NCBI GenBank assembly: GCA_013368375.1 | Contig: JAACJP010000012.1 | Span: forward strand, 806,001 to 870,000 | Direction: 5' to 3' | Length of the DNA: 64,000 bases | DNA from: Tricholomella constricta | Taxonomy: Eukaryota > Basidiomycota > Agaricomycetes > Agaricales > Lyophyllaceae | Shown: in pieces, positions 46,691 through 58,564 of the stretch | Layout of the letters: the number at the start of each line of letters is the position of its first letter | Numbering within the stretch: the first letter of the stretch is position 1 | Translations under genes and position numbers: made by a program | Notes under the pieces: generated by a model | Told to the model about the DNA's origin: nothing | Database searches by the model: none | The model's input: only the letters and a program-made list of their open reading frames with translations

Positions 46691-47524
46691 CGCCTCGTAA
46701 GTAGTTAACCAAATACATCTCTATTCCCATACGGACCGACTCCGACCTAAGTTTTTGCATCCGTTACGCACGGACCACCCATGAGTGCATAAATTCGGAG
46801 TTTAAATTTTATCTTGTCTCCTTACAGTCACCTCGCTCATCTTTTTGCGCAGAACCTTTTCTTGTGGAGGTTTCGCTGTACATGGACGAGAAGATAGACC
46901 ATACGTGGACTCCTGAACTGGGCATGTCGTTTTTCTCGTCTCACCACGGATTGGGCGACTAATCAGCTCCGGAGACATTTTCCGTCCAACACAACACCTT
47001 TGTTATCCATTACTCCGAATAAAAACACTTCCTTCTCTCTATTGCCGGCTTCAATTTTGGAATGTGCCAGATGTGCTGTGCCTTGCCGGCCAACGATTAT
47101 GCGGTTTCGACATCCTCAAGGTGCTACCTACCTGGGCGCCACTGGCCCAGAGTTGTACATTGACCGACTGACTTCAGTCTGGATCCAAGTTCTCTAGGAG
47201 AACCGTTCGTTACACTTGCTACCAATTAGCCCCGTCATGAGGCAATTGATCCACACCAGAGATGACCTAGGGATGCGATGGTCTACATTGCTTGCACTGA
47301 AAACTTCGCCGTCTTTCCTTCTTAATACGTGCAGTTTTTAAGTTTTGTGAGCCAAAGTAGGCAGTGGCACAAAGAGCACTGGCAAGTGGTCGAAGCAGTT
47401 ATTAAAAAATAATACAGTAATAATTGGGCGCGTATCGTAAAACGACCCTGATCGAGACTCATTCGAATTCATTCACAATGCGCCCCCGGATCCAACCTGA
47501 TACCCATTTCTTCTGCCACCATCA
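46691..47524. promoter_or_regulatory. Divergent intergenic region, YAH1 / asparaginase
   Basis: 834 bp between divergent start codons. No TATA box in a clear position; the last 40 bases before the asparaginase start are C/T-rich. Short ORFs (for example 47000-47197) look non-coding. Confidence 0.4.
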
Positions 47525-50004
47525 ATGGAGCCCTCACAGCCAGCCGACGAGTCGCGCGTCCTCGTCATCTATACAGGCGCGGGTCCGCCTATAATGCCCC
47601 CGATGACTCTACTCATATGTGTTTACAGGCGGAACGATTGGCATGCTCGTTGGGCAACAAGGATATGTTCCGGAACCCTACTTTTTGACCGAAACGCTGC
47701 GAAGCCAGACGCGCTTCCACGATCCACAGCAGGACTCTCTGTTCTCCAACTCGGGCTCTGTGCAGGGCTTCAGAAACTGGAGCAGTGGCAGTGGCAGATC
47801 GAGCCCACAAGATGGACCTGGCGCTGCCTCACCGATCAAACCGCAGCGGACGCTGCTCGTCCGATCATCTCGACCCATCGGTGTCCCGGAGTCATTGGCT
47901 CCAAACAAGCCGCATAGGAAACAGCCCACTTGCATTCAGGTCTCTGAGAATGTGTATGAGGCTCATCTCCCTAGTTTGGTCACGCCGTACAGCGCTGTTC
48001 CTGGAGGGACGGGGAACAAATCAATCAGATACGCTATTCTGGAAGTGAGTAGGCTTGTGCCGTGCTCTGAAAGTTCATGATGTGACTCGAAACAGTGGAA
48101 TCCTCTATTAGACAGCAGTAACATCGACATAGACGGTAGGTGCATTCTACAGTTGAGTGTTTCCTTGCTCATCAAGCTGTTCCTCACATAGACTGGGTTC
48201 GCATCGCCACCGAGATCGAGCTCAACTACACATTTGATGCATTTGTGGTCCTACATGGCACAGACACGATGGGTTACAGTTCTAGTGCTCTCAGTTTCAT
48301 GCTTGAAGACCTTGGAAAGACTGTTGTACGCAACATCTATGAAGCACGTAGCATCTGTATACCACTAATAATATCTCAGATCTTGACAGGCGCTCAGATC
48401 CCGATGTCACAACTCCGAAATGATGCAGTAGATAATTTCATGGGGGCGCTTACCATCGCTGGTCACTACATCATACCAGGTGCGTACATTCGATGAAGGC
48501 AATGTTTGCCTTGGGTCTCACAGTGCATAGAATGTTGTGTGTATTTTAATCACACCCTATACCGCGGAAACAGGGTCTCTAAGATGTCTTCTTACGACTT
48601 GAGTGCTTTCGCCAGTCCAAATTTTCCTCCTCTGGTGAACGGTGCGTCATGAGCTCATCCTTACTTGTACATCAGTTGCTGATACCCAACCAAGTCGGCA
48701 TTGATATTGTTGTCAACTGGAACGAAGTCTTGCGTCAAACAAGTCTCCGCCGCTTCCGGGCTCACAAGAGTAATTACCCCAAATACTGATCCACATGGGA
48801 CCGTTATATTGATTTCTTTCTTCGACAGAGATGAGTCCACACGTTGCCACGTTGCGCCTTTTCCCAGGTATTGCGACTGCCACTATCAGCGCCTTCTTCA
48901 TGCCTCCGATACGTGGCGTGGTTTTGGAGACGTTTGGCGCGGGCAACGCCCCACAGCGCGCAGACCTTATGCAGGCGCTGAAGGAGGCGTGCGACCGCGG
49001 TGTCGTCGTTGTCGCTATCACACAATGCGCGAAAGGTTCTGTTTCAGACGCGTATGAAACTGGAAGAACGCTGTTACAGGCTGGAGTCGTTTCCGGCAAC
49101 GACATGACTCCAGAGGTATGCGTCATAACTTACATTCACCGCGCGTCACTCTCTCACTATCGCACGACCAGTGCGCTCTCACGAAACTCAGCTACCTGTT
49201 GTCCAAACCTGAACTCTCAGTGACAGAAGTCCGTGAACTCATCAGCACCCCATTGCGTGGGGAGCTTACGCGTCCTATACGGTCTGCCCCCTCCCATCCC
49301 GCCACCGTTGAAAAAACCGTAGAAAATATTCAAGGGGTCCTTGCGGAATTTGTTCGTCTAACTTCTGCGCCGCCGCGAGGGCCGCGAATTACGCTTACGC
49401 CGGAGACCCCATTGGAGACGTCCGCACGCGACGCGACAGCGCCGTGGACATGGACAGCCGCGGAGGCGGCGAACACGGAAGCCGTACTGATCCCATTCCT
49501 CATCCATCTTGCGGCTGCGCGGGACGATCTCGAGGGCCTGCAATTCTCCCTCGACGCGCTCGGCGGGCCCGATAGTGCGGACCAACACCATTTTTTGAAT
49601 GTCGCAGGCGGTGTGGTGAATTGCCTCGACTTGGCAACAGGGAAGACGCCGCTCCATGCTGCGTGTTTGAACGGAAGCGCGCGTGCTGCTGATTTGTTGC
49701 TTCGCTCCGGAGCGCTAGTTCACCTGCGCGATTCACTTGGGCATACGGCGTTGTATTATGTCTGTTTGAACATCCCCCAATCTTCTGTCGTTAATTCTCA
49801 CAATTGTTGTAGGCTGCATGTCAAGGCCATGAAGAAGTTGTGGACCTTCTCGTACAAGCTGGGGCCACGCTAGGCGGTTTCGATGAGCCATTCGCAGCTC
49901 TTGGACTGAGAGACGCAAGCCTTGCAGGCAATCAGATCGCCGCGAGAATTTGGTTGAAAACCGGAATCAAGGTTTCTGATGCTGTGCCTATCGGGACCAT
50001 GTAA
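47525..50004 (+). CDS. Type I L-asparaginase with C-terminal ankyrin repeats (ASPG-like)
   Basis: Predicted cytosolic enzyme hydrolysing asparagine to aspartate and ammonia; mammalian relatives were also named 60-kDa lysophospholipase. Catalytic signatures: IYTGGTIGML with the nucleophilic Thr, VVLHGTDTMGYSSSALSFML with the second Thr-Asp pair, VILTGAQIPMSQLRNDAVDN and the Lys in LYRGNRVSKMS. A ~110-residue Ser/Pro-rich insert (near 47690-47920) sits after the first motif. After about residue 430, ankyrin repeats appear: GKTPLHAACLNGSARAADLL, LRSGALVHLRDSLGHTALYY and CQGHEEVVDLLVQAGA. First intron: GC donor at 47577 to acceptor 47628 gives exactly YTGGTIGM; a GT donor six bases later adds two residues. 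About eight introns. Start ATG 47525. Confidence 0.93.
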
Positions 50005-51233
50005 CAATTGTAAGTAAAGCAAGGACCATATCGACCATTAGAGTAATAAAAAGGAGGGTGGCGACAGTGAAGAGCCTACTCAGGGGGCCTGGGTATAGAC
50101 TTATCTGAATGGTTAGATTGGCAGCGACTCACTCGCGGACCAAAGCACCTGTTAGGACGACGATATTTCATAGATCGATTCATGTAAAGATGTCCACTGC
50201 GCTGGGCTCAAAGGCACGTTCGAAGGCGTTATCACATGCGGTGGTTTTCCGATAGACAAGTCCCTGGATGCATCCAAACACGTAGTCATTTTGTGCATCG
50301 GAGGTAGTGTAAAAGTAGTTCCTTTACACCGGGTTTCTAAAGGTGGGCAGTGCCGACCTGCTGAGTCGGGAAGACATGGCCCGCGGTACCCTCATCCGTA
50401 GAGCCTAACTTTTTTTTGGCGAAGTTGCTAATTATATACAAGCGATTGGTGGCACTGCTATACGACGGGTAGATATCATTTTCGACTTGTCCGCAGTACA
50501 AACGCCACATGGCTGCACAGGTACCATACAGTTTACTCCATGAATAACTCTGTCGCTCGAAAAGTTTGTTGGATGGTGATTCTTTGGTATTCGAGTGGGT
50601 GCTGCAATGGAGCCCAGCCAGAAAAATCTGCAACTTCGCTGGTCAGGCAAAGTTGAAAACTCGGGGTCGAACGATGATACATTCAACAGTCAACTGGCAT
50701 TCAGAGCAGGTAGGAGCTATGTGCGATCCTTGATTGTTTGATTGAGCAAAAGAAATTGAGAAACTCCGTGATTGGCGAAGTTGTGGCGTAGTAGGCATTT
50801 AAAGAAACAGCGCGACAATACGCTTCGCCCAAACCCACATATCAAGAACTCCGACCTCGAGGACGAAGTCCAGAGTCACATAATATTACTTTACCGAGCC
50901 ACTCGTAGAGTCTGTGCATGGCGTACCCATCACAGGTAGGGCAAAGCCCTCAAGGGTAATGGAATAATAACACAAAAGATATGAATTCGAGTGCAGCGAC
51001 ATGTATATAGATAGCACTGTAAAATACAGAGATACCTGCAAATGGGCTAGCGAAACAATAGACAGGGAAGGAAGAAAACGCCACCCAACACTTGCGGGCA
51101 AAAACGGTCAAACTGAAGTTTATGATACACCTTTCTGAATCCTGCATTAGCAGCTTGTTGTTAAGAACGAATTTTGTTAATAATGGGTATAGAGCACGGC
51201 CTCGAAGAACTGAGCAAGTCGGCGTTGCTTGTT
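50005..51233. other. Intergenic, asparaginase / VCX1 (convergent)
   Basis: About 1.2 kb between two 3' ends. Minus-strand open stretches at 50337-50686 overlap each other and have no motif. I see no RNA gene or repeat. Confidence 0.4.
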
Positions 51234-53415
51234 TTACGCGACCCAGACTAATTACGACAGATTAAAACTACGTCCTTGACATTGCAAAAGAAAAACTTAC
51301 AGGCCAGGGCAATGACAAGGTAGAGTGTGATGAGCCTGGAGCCGGAAGTGAGTAGCCTGAAAGCTGACAAAATCGAAGAATTCACGTACATAATACCCTC
51401 CATGTAATTGGATCGACCATCCCTTATTGTGAAAGCGAGTTAGGTATATGGTGGAGCATGGGAGAAATACGCACTGGACAAGGGTGTTGACGAGAAGCAC
51501 GGAGGCGAAGAAGATGACGGTCTGAATCGAAACATCACTAAAGAGAACTATTTACGCGCCATTTGTGATCACGCACCTCAAAGTCGGCGAAGAAGAGGGT
51601 CAGTTGATGGTTGGTGCTAATTGCCGACGTCAGCACATAGTTCAGAATTTACTAGTCGAAGTTGGAACTGACATCCAACCGACAATGACCAAAAGCGGGA
51701 TCACAAATGCAGCAATTTGCTGAGAACGGATTATTAATGAGGGACACGCGCGTGCAATGACGAAGATACTAACGATGGAGCTTCCGACGCAGATGCCAAT
51801 TGTGATTTCCATCTTATTTTTCAAGGCCATGAAGATAGCACTGACATGCTCGGCCGCATTTGCCTGATAAAATGTTACCTCGGCCGCCTACGAAACATGA
51901 TCATGAACACTCACAACAATGGGCAGAAGAATTAAACCGATGAACGGTTTCGGAATAGAATAACGCTCTGCGGTCTCCTCAATGGACGCAACGACTGCAA
52001 AGAAAACCGCAATTATTCCAAGCAAGCCTTCCATAAACAAAATAAAGGAGACTTACGATAGTCAGCGCAGAAGGACGTCACGACGGCCACCCCAAGCAAG
52101 CTTTACATCAAGAGTTTATTAACGCCGTGGGTGAATAATATGGTGCGTACGCTGTACCGGAAGCAATGACGCTCATGTTAGCTTCCTCTTCTTCCGGCTT
52201 GTCCTCGGGCTCAAAAAGTTCAGGATGGGTCTTCAGCTGGAATTTGACAGCATTTAGCAAAAGATTCAAGACTTTGGAGCACAAGCGGCATCAACCTGGA
52301 AGAACAGATACGCAATATAAACCCCCAGCAGAAGAATGGCGGTTCCCCTCGAGATTACGAGCAGTCCAGCTTCAGCAGAGGGATCTAAATCAGATATCCC
52401 GCCATCAATAACGGCTTTCAATGTCGAGTTTTCGCCAGGACCTCCATTCTTTGCCATCGTGCTGTGGTATGCAGCAGGAATAACGAGAGCTGGTGGTCGC
52501 GTTTAGCTACAGCACAGGAACGAAAAATGTAGAAACAACCGACTTATGCAAGCCAAGGTCATGAACTTGAATGAGAATATTAGTGTCACACGTAGAGAAT
52601 TGAACAAGAACGGGTCATACGGATGCAGAACTGAGCAAAATTGTGAGATACTACAAATGAGAACTCTGAAGATCAACCTACGCTTGGGCGCCTGTGACCT
52701 GGAATTTCGATTCCTTGAATTTGAAACCAGCTGCTAAGATATGAGTCCCCCCCCTCAAGAACATGACTCCAACGCATAGTGGACTAGCCTGCAATGAAAG
52801 AGCATCCCAAGACCAGTAGTATGTTTGATAGAATAGAACCCAGCATCTACAACGCGTTCAAAATCTAAAAGGCGGTCGCGGTTGTCTCGAGAAAGCTCAC
52901 AGATGTTTGAACAATTCGTAGTTCTCCTGATTAAATATTTCAATTGTAAGATCAGGTTTGGAAAAGGTGGCGGAACATGTTAACCTTGAAGAAGAGCAGC
53001 AACACCGACGATGATTTCTACAGCATTACCAAAAGAGGCATTAAGAAGCCCAGCAAGGGTCGGTCCCAACTTGGCAGACATTTGCTCTGTTGCATCTGCA
53101 AGAAGCTTCGTCCCACTTAAGCGTGGCGCCAGTCATATATGAAACAGACAATACCTTGGCCAGAGGAATAATGGCAACAAAACTGAAAGAAAAGCGCAGT
53201 CCGGCATCCCAGTGGAGGTGGTGAGAGAAGAAGCTTAAGGGAATGAATAGGAGCAGAATGTTGAGGTACGAGCCAAGGATGAGCCATCTGTAGGATGCAA
53301 ACCAGGACGGTTCGTCCCGAGCAGCGACAACCGTGGCAACTCGCTGCAGGAAAGAGCGGCGAGGTCTGGAGTTTCCATTAAGCAAAGATGTCGATTCAGT
53401 CGGGGAACGAGACAT
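51234..53415 (-). CDS. VCX1: Vacuolar Ca2+/H+ exchanger (CAX family)
   Basis: Antiporter that loads calcium into the vacuole using the proton gradient. Start [20 protein letters not shown] at 53415 gives a basic cytosolic tail. Two alpha-repeat signatures carry the acidic ion-binding residues: [20 protein letters not shown] in the first half and [19 protein letters not shown] in the second. Hydrophobic helices include [73 protein letters not shown] and [18 protein letters not shown]. An acidic loop (EDKPEEEE) separates the halves, as in Vcx1. The last short exon (after an intron ending near 51246) gives the end LVIALAFWVA. About twelve exons, many tiny. The next minus-strand gene stops 126 bp upstream. 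Confidence 0.95.
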
Positions 53416-53541
53416 GGTGTTGAGCAATAAAGGAGCGTGAGGTCAACGAGGGTTCATGCGGGGTCAACCGTATTCCAATAATGTTCCGAGGCAGTGCAAA
53501 GCCACGTGCGATCTCCGACATACCAAATTGGTCACCGATCA

Positions 53542-54324
53542 CTATTTTACCTCGGTTTCGTCGACATTCGTCTCTACTGCCTCCTCCCTGAGCTCCTTCA
53601 GATGAGACGTATCTCCAAACTGCGTAATGACCCCTTGCCGCCCATCGTCTACATCAATAATAGTCACCGATGTATTCAGGCATCTCTGCACGGCCACCCC
53701 CGGCGCGCAGCTGGCCTTTCTCCGGTGGATCAAGCTTCTCACCAATGTCCCAATGAAGCCTCCATGTGTCGTAACCAGAATATGATAGGGTGAATCGTGT
53801 TTTTCGGCCAGCAGCGCCGTGCCGTCCAGAATATACTTGATCCACCAAGACTCCGCACGTGCCGCGAAGAACGCCCCCGATTCGATCGTCCTATCCGACG
53901 GGCCTGCCTGCGGCCTCGCCTGCACCGTCCAGGTCCTGCCTTGCATCTCCCCCATATGCTGTCATCGGGCGTCAAAACTGCTGCAGTAGACAAAGGAGAG
54001 CCTAGCGTACCCGTTCCCGTAGCTCCGTTTGTTTCTGGAGCTCCAGATGTGGGTGATGGGCAAGAATCGCTTCGGTCGTCTGCAACTTGAAGGATCAAGG
54101 ACAATCCAACATCCGTTAGGTCGTCGACATACCTTTGCCGCTCGGTTGAGATCGCTGCTGAGCGCGATCTCGAAGGGTATCGATTTCAAGGCTTCTCCAA
54201 CAAGTCGTGCCTGCTCCATTCCAACGCTGTTTAACGACGTGTCCAGTTGGCCCTGAATAATGCCGTTGCGGTTTTCATCGGTCTCTCCATGGCGGACGAG
54301 GTAAACTCGAGCAAGAACGGTCAT
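53542..54324 (-). CDS. Histidine phosphatase superfamily protein (phosphoglycerate-mutase-like)
   Basis: Predicted phosphatase using a phospho-histidine intermediate; substrate unknown. Start MTVLARVYLVRHGETDENRN contains the RHGE catalytic motif, followed by GIIQGQLDTSLNSVGMEQAR and EIALSSDLNRAAK (the SDLxRA motif). After two introns comes a LREREFG-type region around TELRER and then ILVTTHGGFIGTLVRSLIHR with the second catalytic His. The C terminus is acidic. About 215 residues, similar to TIGAR/PhoE-like and fungal broad-specificity members; these cannot be told apart here. Head-to-tail with VCX1. Confidence 0.88.
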
Positions 54325-54705
54325 GTTGGGGGTGTTTATGGAAATTGCTGCCTGCAGGCCTCGACATCATAGAGCTAAAACGTGGATCATTGTTTGCAAA
54401 TCTAGCATCGTCAAATGATCAATTCGCTACCGAAAATGAATGGTAAAAAGGGATTGACATCATTCTACTTGATCGTGAATGGGAGCCTCGAGGCAAGATC
54501 CGTTTAGGCAGAGGCCTATTGGTAAGTATAAAAGACCCAACCCATCCAACATCTCCCTAACGACTTCGTATTTGATACACAGGGTAACTATCATCGTCCG
54601 CATCGTTATGCTGCCCAATGCAATACAGGGGACATCGTCCTATATAACCTAAACACCAAAAATTTCCCCATCTAGCCCATGATTCAATGATTTAAAAAAA
54701 AGCGT
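54325..54705. other. Intergenic, DOA1 to phosphatase gene
   Basis: 381 bp. A TATAAAAG at 54527-54534 in plus orientation has no plus-strand gene downstream that I can find. This region should contain the promoter of the minus-strand phosphatase gene. Confidence 0.4.
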
Positions 54706-57700
54706 TCACGACAGTAACGCAGCGATCTCGCGAGTGACATTCTGAACACGCTCCTCTGGGAATGAGGTCGGCAATGCGCGGATGCACTGCACGATCTCTC
54801 CAGATTGACCCGCGTCCAATAAAGCATTTTGGGCCTTGGCTGTGTGGATCTGCGCCTTCCTTAGGATAGAAAGCAAGAGGATGGGTGGAGTAACTTACTA
54901 GGTTACCCAGGCCAACTAAAGCACGATACACCGCCTCCGAGTCCTCAGTTTCCGATTCCAGGATCTAAAGAAAGAGTGTTAGTTGATTACACAGGCAGGG
55001 CGGTGAGCCTCACCCGAAGTATCAGAGCTGTGAGTTGATCGAAGAACGATTTCTCAACGGGAGTCTGGAGTGCGACGCAGGAAGCGCTGTGGCGAGGTAA
55101 ACTGCACTGAAACGCGTGAAAGGGAGGATGAAAAAGGAACGAACTTGAATAAGATGGTTGCCAATGCGACGCGCTGAGTCTTGTTCAAGGAGGCATACGG
55201 AGCTTGACTCAAGGCCTCAAACACCTGGACAAGCGTAAGCCAGAAGCCTCAATCCGAAGGCATATTCTTGATCTACCTTGTTGGACCACGTCCCATCCAG
55301 TGAAGTTTTATCCTGGAAGACGTTCGCCAACGTCCGGAACAGAAGCAAAATGTTTGTCTCGCGCGGTTTGGGTAGCGGAGGTGACCAGGATGCGTCCCAC
55401 TCGGAAGCTTTGAAAAGTGCCTCAAAAAACCTCTCCTTCAACCCCGGAGCGTTGAACGCCTCAGGCGAGAATCCGGTCAAGAGACGGCTCAAATCAATGA
55501 CTACGATTTACGATTGTGAGCGTGACTGAGATTTCTGGGATTCAAATCAGAGGGAGGGTGGGTGTACCTGGGAAGCGTTGCGAGGGCGGCCAGCGCTCGA
55601 GGACATGGATGATGGCCTCGACATGTGTCGCAGATAACGACGTTGTGGAGCGGTGAGAGGACGTGGCTGTGACTTCGGAAAGGAAAGCGAACGCCTCGTC
55701 GATCGTGCTTATCTCCTCGGGGTACATAGCAAGAGACGAAGTCGACTGTTGGCTTATCATAAGAAAAAGGAGACTAAGAAAGAACACTGGTCCTCACAAT
55801 CTCATTTTGAAGAGCTTCGTCAAACTGGTGCAATTTTCCTTGCATGGCCGCGACGTTTGCTTGCTTGAAGGTAATGAAATTGGCCTGGGATCATCAGAGT
55901 AAGCTACAAGATTATACCCCAGGCAGTGATACGCACTGCGGGGAGGATGTTCGCAGCAGCAACTGGAGCTGGGGGTGCGCCGGAGTAACGCGATGCACCT
56001 GTGAATGGATCCATGTATTGTGATGCGGGTCCAGAAGGTGCGGATGACTGGGGCGTTCCCGTGTATCTAGATGCGCCGGTGTAAGGGTCTTGGTAATTGG
56101 ACGCTGGTGCGGAGGGGGCGGATGTAGAGGTATTCGAACTGCGGTATCTTGATGCGCCTGTGAGACGGGGTTATTGTATAATCACGGGGGAGTTAGATTT
56201 ACGCGTACCTGTATACGGATCGACGTATTCCTCACCCGCAGTGCCGATGTTGACGCCAGTCGTGTTCTTTTCAATGAACTTGACAACTTCGTCGATGTAT
56301 GTCAGAGGTAGGTCATTGCTCTCTAGGAATTTTTGTGCAGCCGCAAATGGATTATCTAGAGGGAGCCTGGTCGGACAAGCATGACTAGTTGCAGAATGGT
56401 GTGCTTACCCGTAACATTATATGGGAGTTTCAGCGGAGGTACTCCGTCTTGGATGTCAACATCGAAGACGTAGTCGTACTCCCTGCCTTGATATAGTTGC
56501 TTCCGTCCCTGACCCACAGCATCTACAACGTCTCCGATCTTCTGCCAGGCATTCGAGGCACTATCCCACTAAATGAAAAGATAAATCATAGTCATTCTTC
56601 GTTCTCATTTATAAACATACCTGGTGAGCTTCAACAAGAGCACCGTTTCGGACCATCTTGACTTCGCCCGGTTTCTTACCTGAAGATATGTCAGTGGGAC
56701 TCGCCACACGATAATAGCATGACATACCGGGGACAGCCAATGCCTCCAGACCTGGCAAATCGCTCTTTTTCACGTCCCCAACTTGTTGAGACGGTAGCGC
56801 TTGGCTCGCAACCTTTTCATCGTATTCTTTTAGGTCACTCTCCGAAGCCCAGCGTTCTTCGGACGCGCTGAAGACCCGCACGATGCCATCGCTGCAACCG
56901 CTGACAATGTCACCGTTTGGCATCGTAGAAACGGCCCAGACCGATATTGCAGGATGAACGATTGTTTGGGTGCATTCTCCATCTAAAAGCAGTGTTAAGA
57001 AACAGATGCAATGACGGCGGACTCGTGGAGCAAGAATCACGATGCTCACCTTTCCACACACGAACGGTACGGTCTTCACCACCAGATACGACATCCCCAT
57101 TGGGGAGAATGGAAAGACTGTAGACGAAAGAGGTGTGGCCGGACAGTGTGTACACTACATCGCCGCCAAATGTCCAGACACGAATTTCACTAAAAGCTTC
57201 AATCGATATTCGCACTTGGAACGGCGGGAGTAGGTTTGGAGTCACCTATCGTTGGAGCATGACGCAAAGCCAATGTCAGGCATCAGTGCCAATCCTCGAA
57301 CGGCGTCTCGATGACCTTCGTATGTGTGTACGGTCTTGTGTTGTTGCCAGAGTCTGATCGTTTTGTCCGCCGATCCTGCTCATGGACCTGTGTTTAGTCC
57401 AGTCATGGAGTTATCTTAATGAGAGCGTACCTGTCAGGTATTGCTCCTCGTCAACGGCCAACACCGCCCATACTGACTGTTGATGACCTTTCAGGTCATA
57501 TGCGAGGGTAAAGTCCTTCCAGACTTTGGCTGATCTACACAAAGGCCTATCTAGCACGATAAAATCAAAAAAGAGTGTTTAGTCACCTATCCCATGACCC
57601 AGAGATGATGACGCCGCCAGGTGTCACGTCCAACGCGCAGACATTTTCAGTGTGGCCAAGAAGAGAGAAATCGGGATCGTCTTTCGATGAATCAAGGGAA

Positions 57701-58069
57701 AATACATTTATAACAGTGTCCTGGCCGCCAGTGACAGCGTAACCTTCAAATATCTCAACGATCGGTGAGGAAGGAGCAATGTTATCGACTAACCTTTGGG
57801 TGCATCTGGCGAAGGAGAGATGTAGGCAACGGAGTTGACGTATCGAGAGCCAGCTTTTAGGACAGAAGCAGGAGCAAAGGGCGCATCCGGTGATGGTCTC
57901 TGCCAGGAGATGGCGGTGGAATCACGAGAGGCGGACAAGATGAGCTCGTTTGTTGGTGAGCTCAATGCACGCACCTGCAATCTGTCAGACACTCTCGATG
58001 CACAGGACAGAATGCGAAACGGACATCTGAAGCATGTGCAGTCAAAGTAGCGGACAGTTTGTAAGGCAT
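54706..58069 (-). CDS. DOA1: Ubiquitin-binding Cdc48 cofactor Doa1/Ufd3 (PLAA)
   Basis: Adaptor of the Cdc48/p97 ATPase in ubiquitin-dependent degradation and sorting. Domain order is diagnostic. First a WD40 propeller (HASDVRALSSPTNELILSAS, GHTENVCALDVTPGGVIISG then SWDRSAKVW, GHQQSVWAVLAVDEEQYLTG, GHRDAVRGLALMPDIGFASC, GHTSFVYSLSILPNGDVVSG then EDRTVRVWK, and SGCSDGIVRVF). Then the PFU ubiquitin-binding domain (QGREYDYVFDVDIQDGVPPL, PYNVTDNPFAAAQKFLESND). A linker repeats DPYTGASRY three or more times. Last, an all-helical PUL domain binds Cdc48, ending ESETEDSEAVYRALVGLGNL and VQNVTREIAALLS. Start MPYKLSATLTAHASD at 58069; the first intron falls inside the first repeat. About twelve introns. 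Confidence 0.96.
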
Positions 58070-58564
58070 GGTTCCGTTGATGAGGAGGACCTGCGACGAC
58101 GAGGTAGTGTGGAAGACGATCCGGAGTTGGAAATGGATTATCTCGATCGCGCACAGGACGCGCGTCTACAATCATTGATGACTCAGCTGCTATTATCGGA
58201 CGGCGAAGCGCTTCTTTGCATTGTGATAAAAATTTCATACGCATTCAATGTAAATGTACACCACTCTAACGAGCCCATACTGCTGTGATACGCATGCAGA
58301 CGGGAGATACGGAGGTGTAGTCTATGCCTTGCACCATTACTTCATCTCCTGCGAGGTCCTCCTGGTGTTCTTCATCAGCCGTAGAAAACTAGCCTGACAA
58401 GTTGAAAAACCAAGAGGGGATGCCAGGCAAATTATCGGTGCTGATGTTTTTATCCATCCTCTTCAGGGCAGGCAGCTATGTAAGGCTTTTGGCAAACAGT
58501 GCCAACATTTGATGCAAATCAATACGATAAAACACATCTAGAGACCGGCATGAGCCCGAGTCCA
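58070..58564. other. Intergenic, HOP1 to DOA1
   Basis: About 495 bp between the HOP1 stop and the DOA1 start, both minus strand, so it holds the DOA1 promoter. Open plus-strand stretches (58034-58288) have no motif. Confidence 0.4.
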
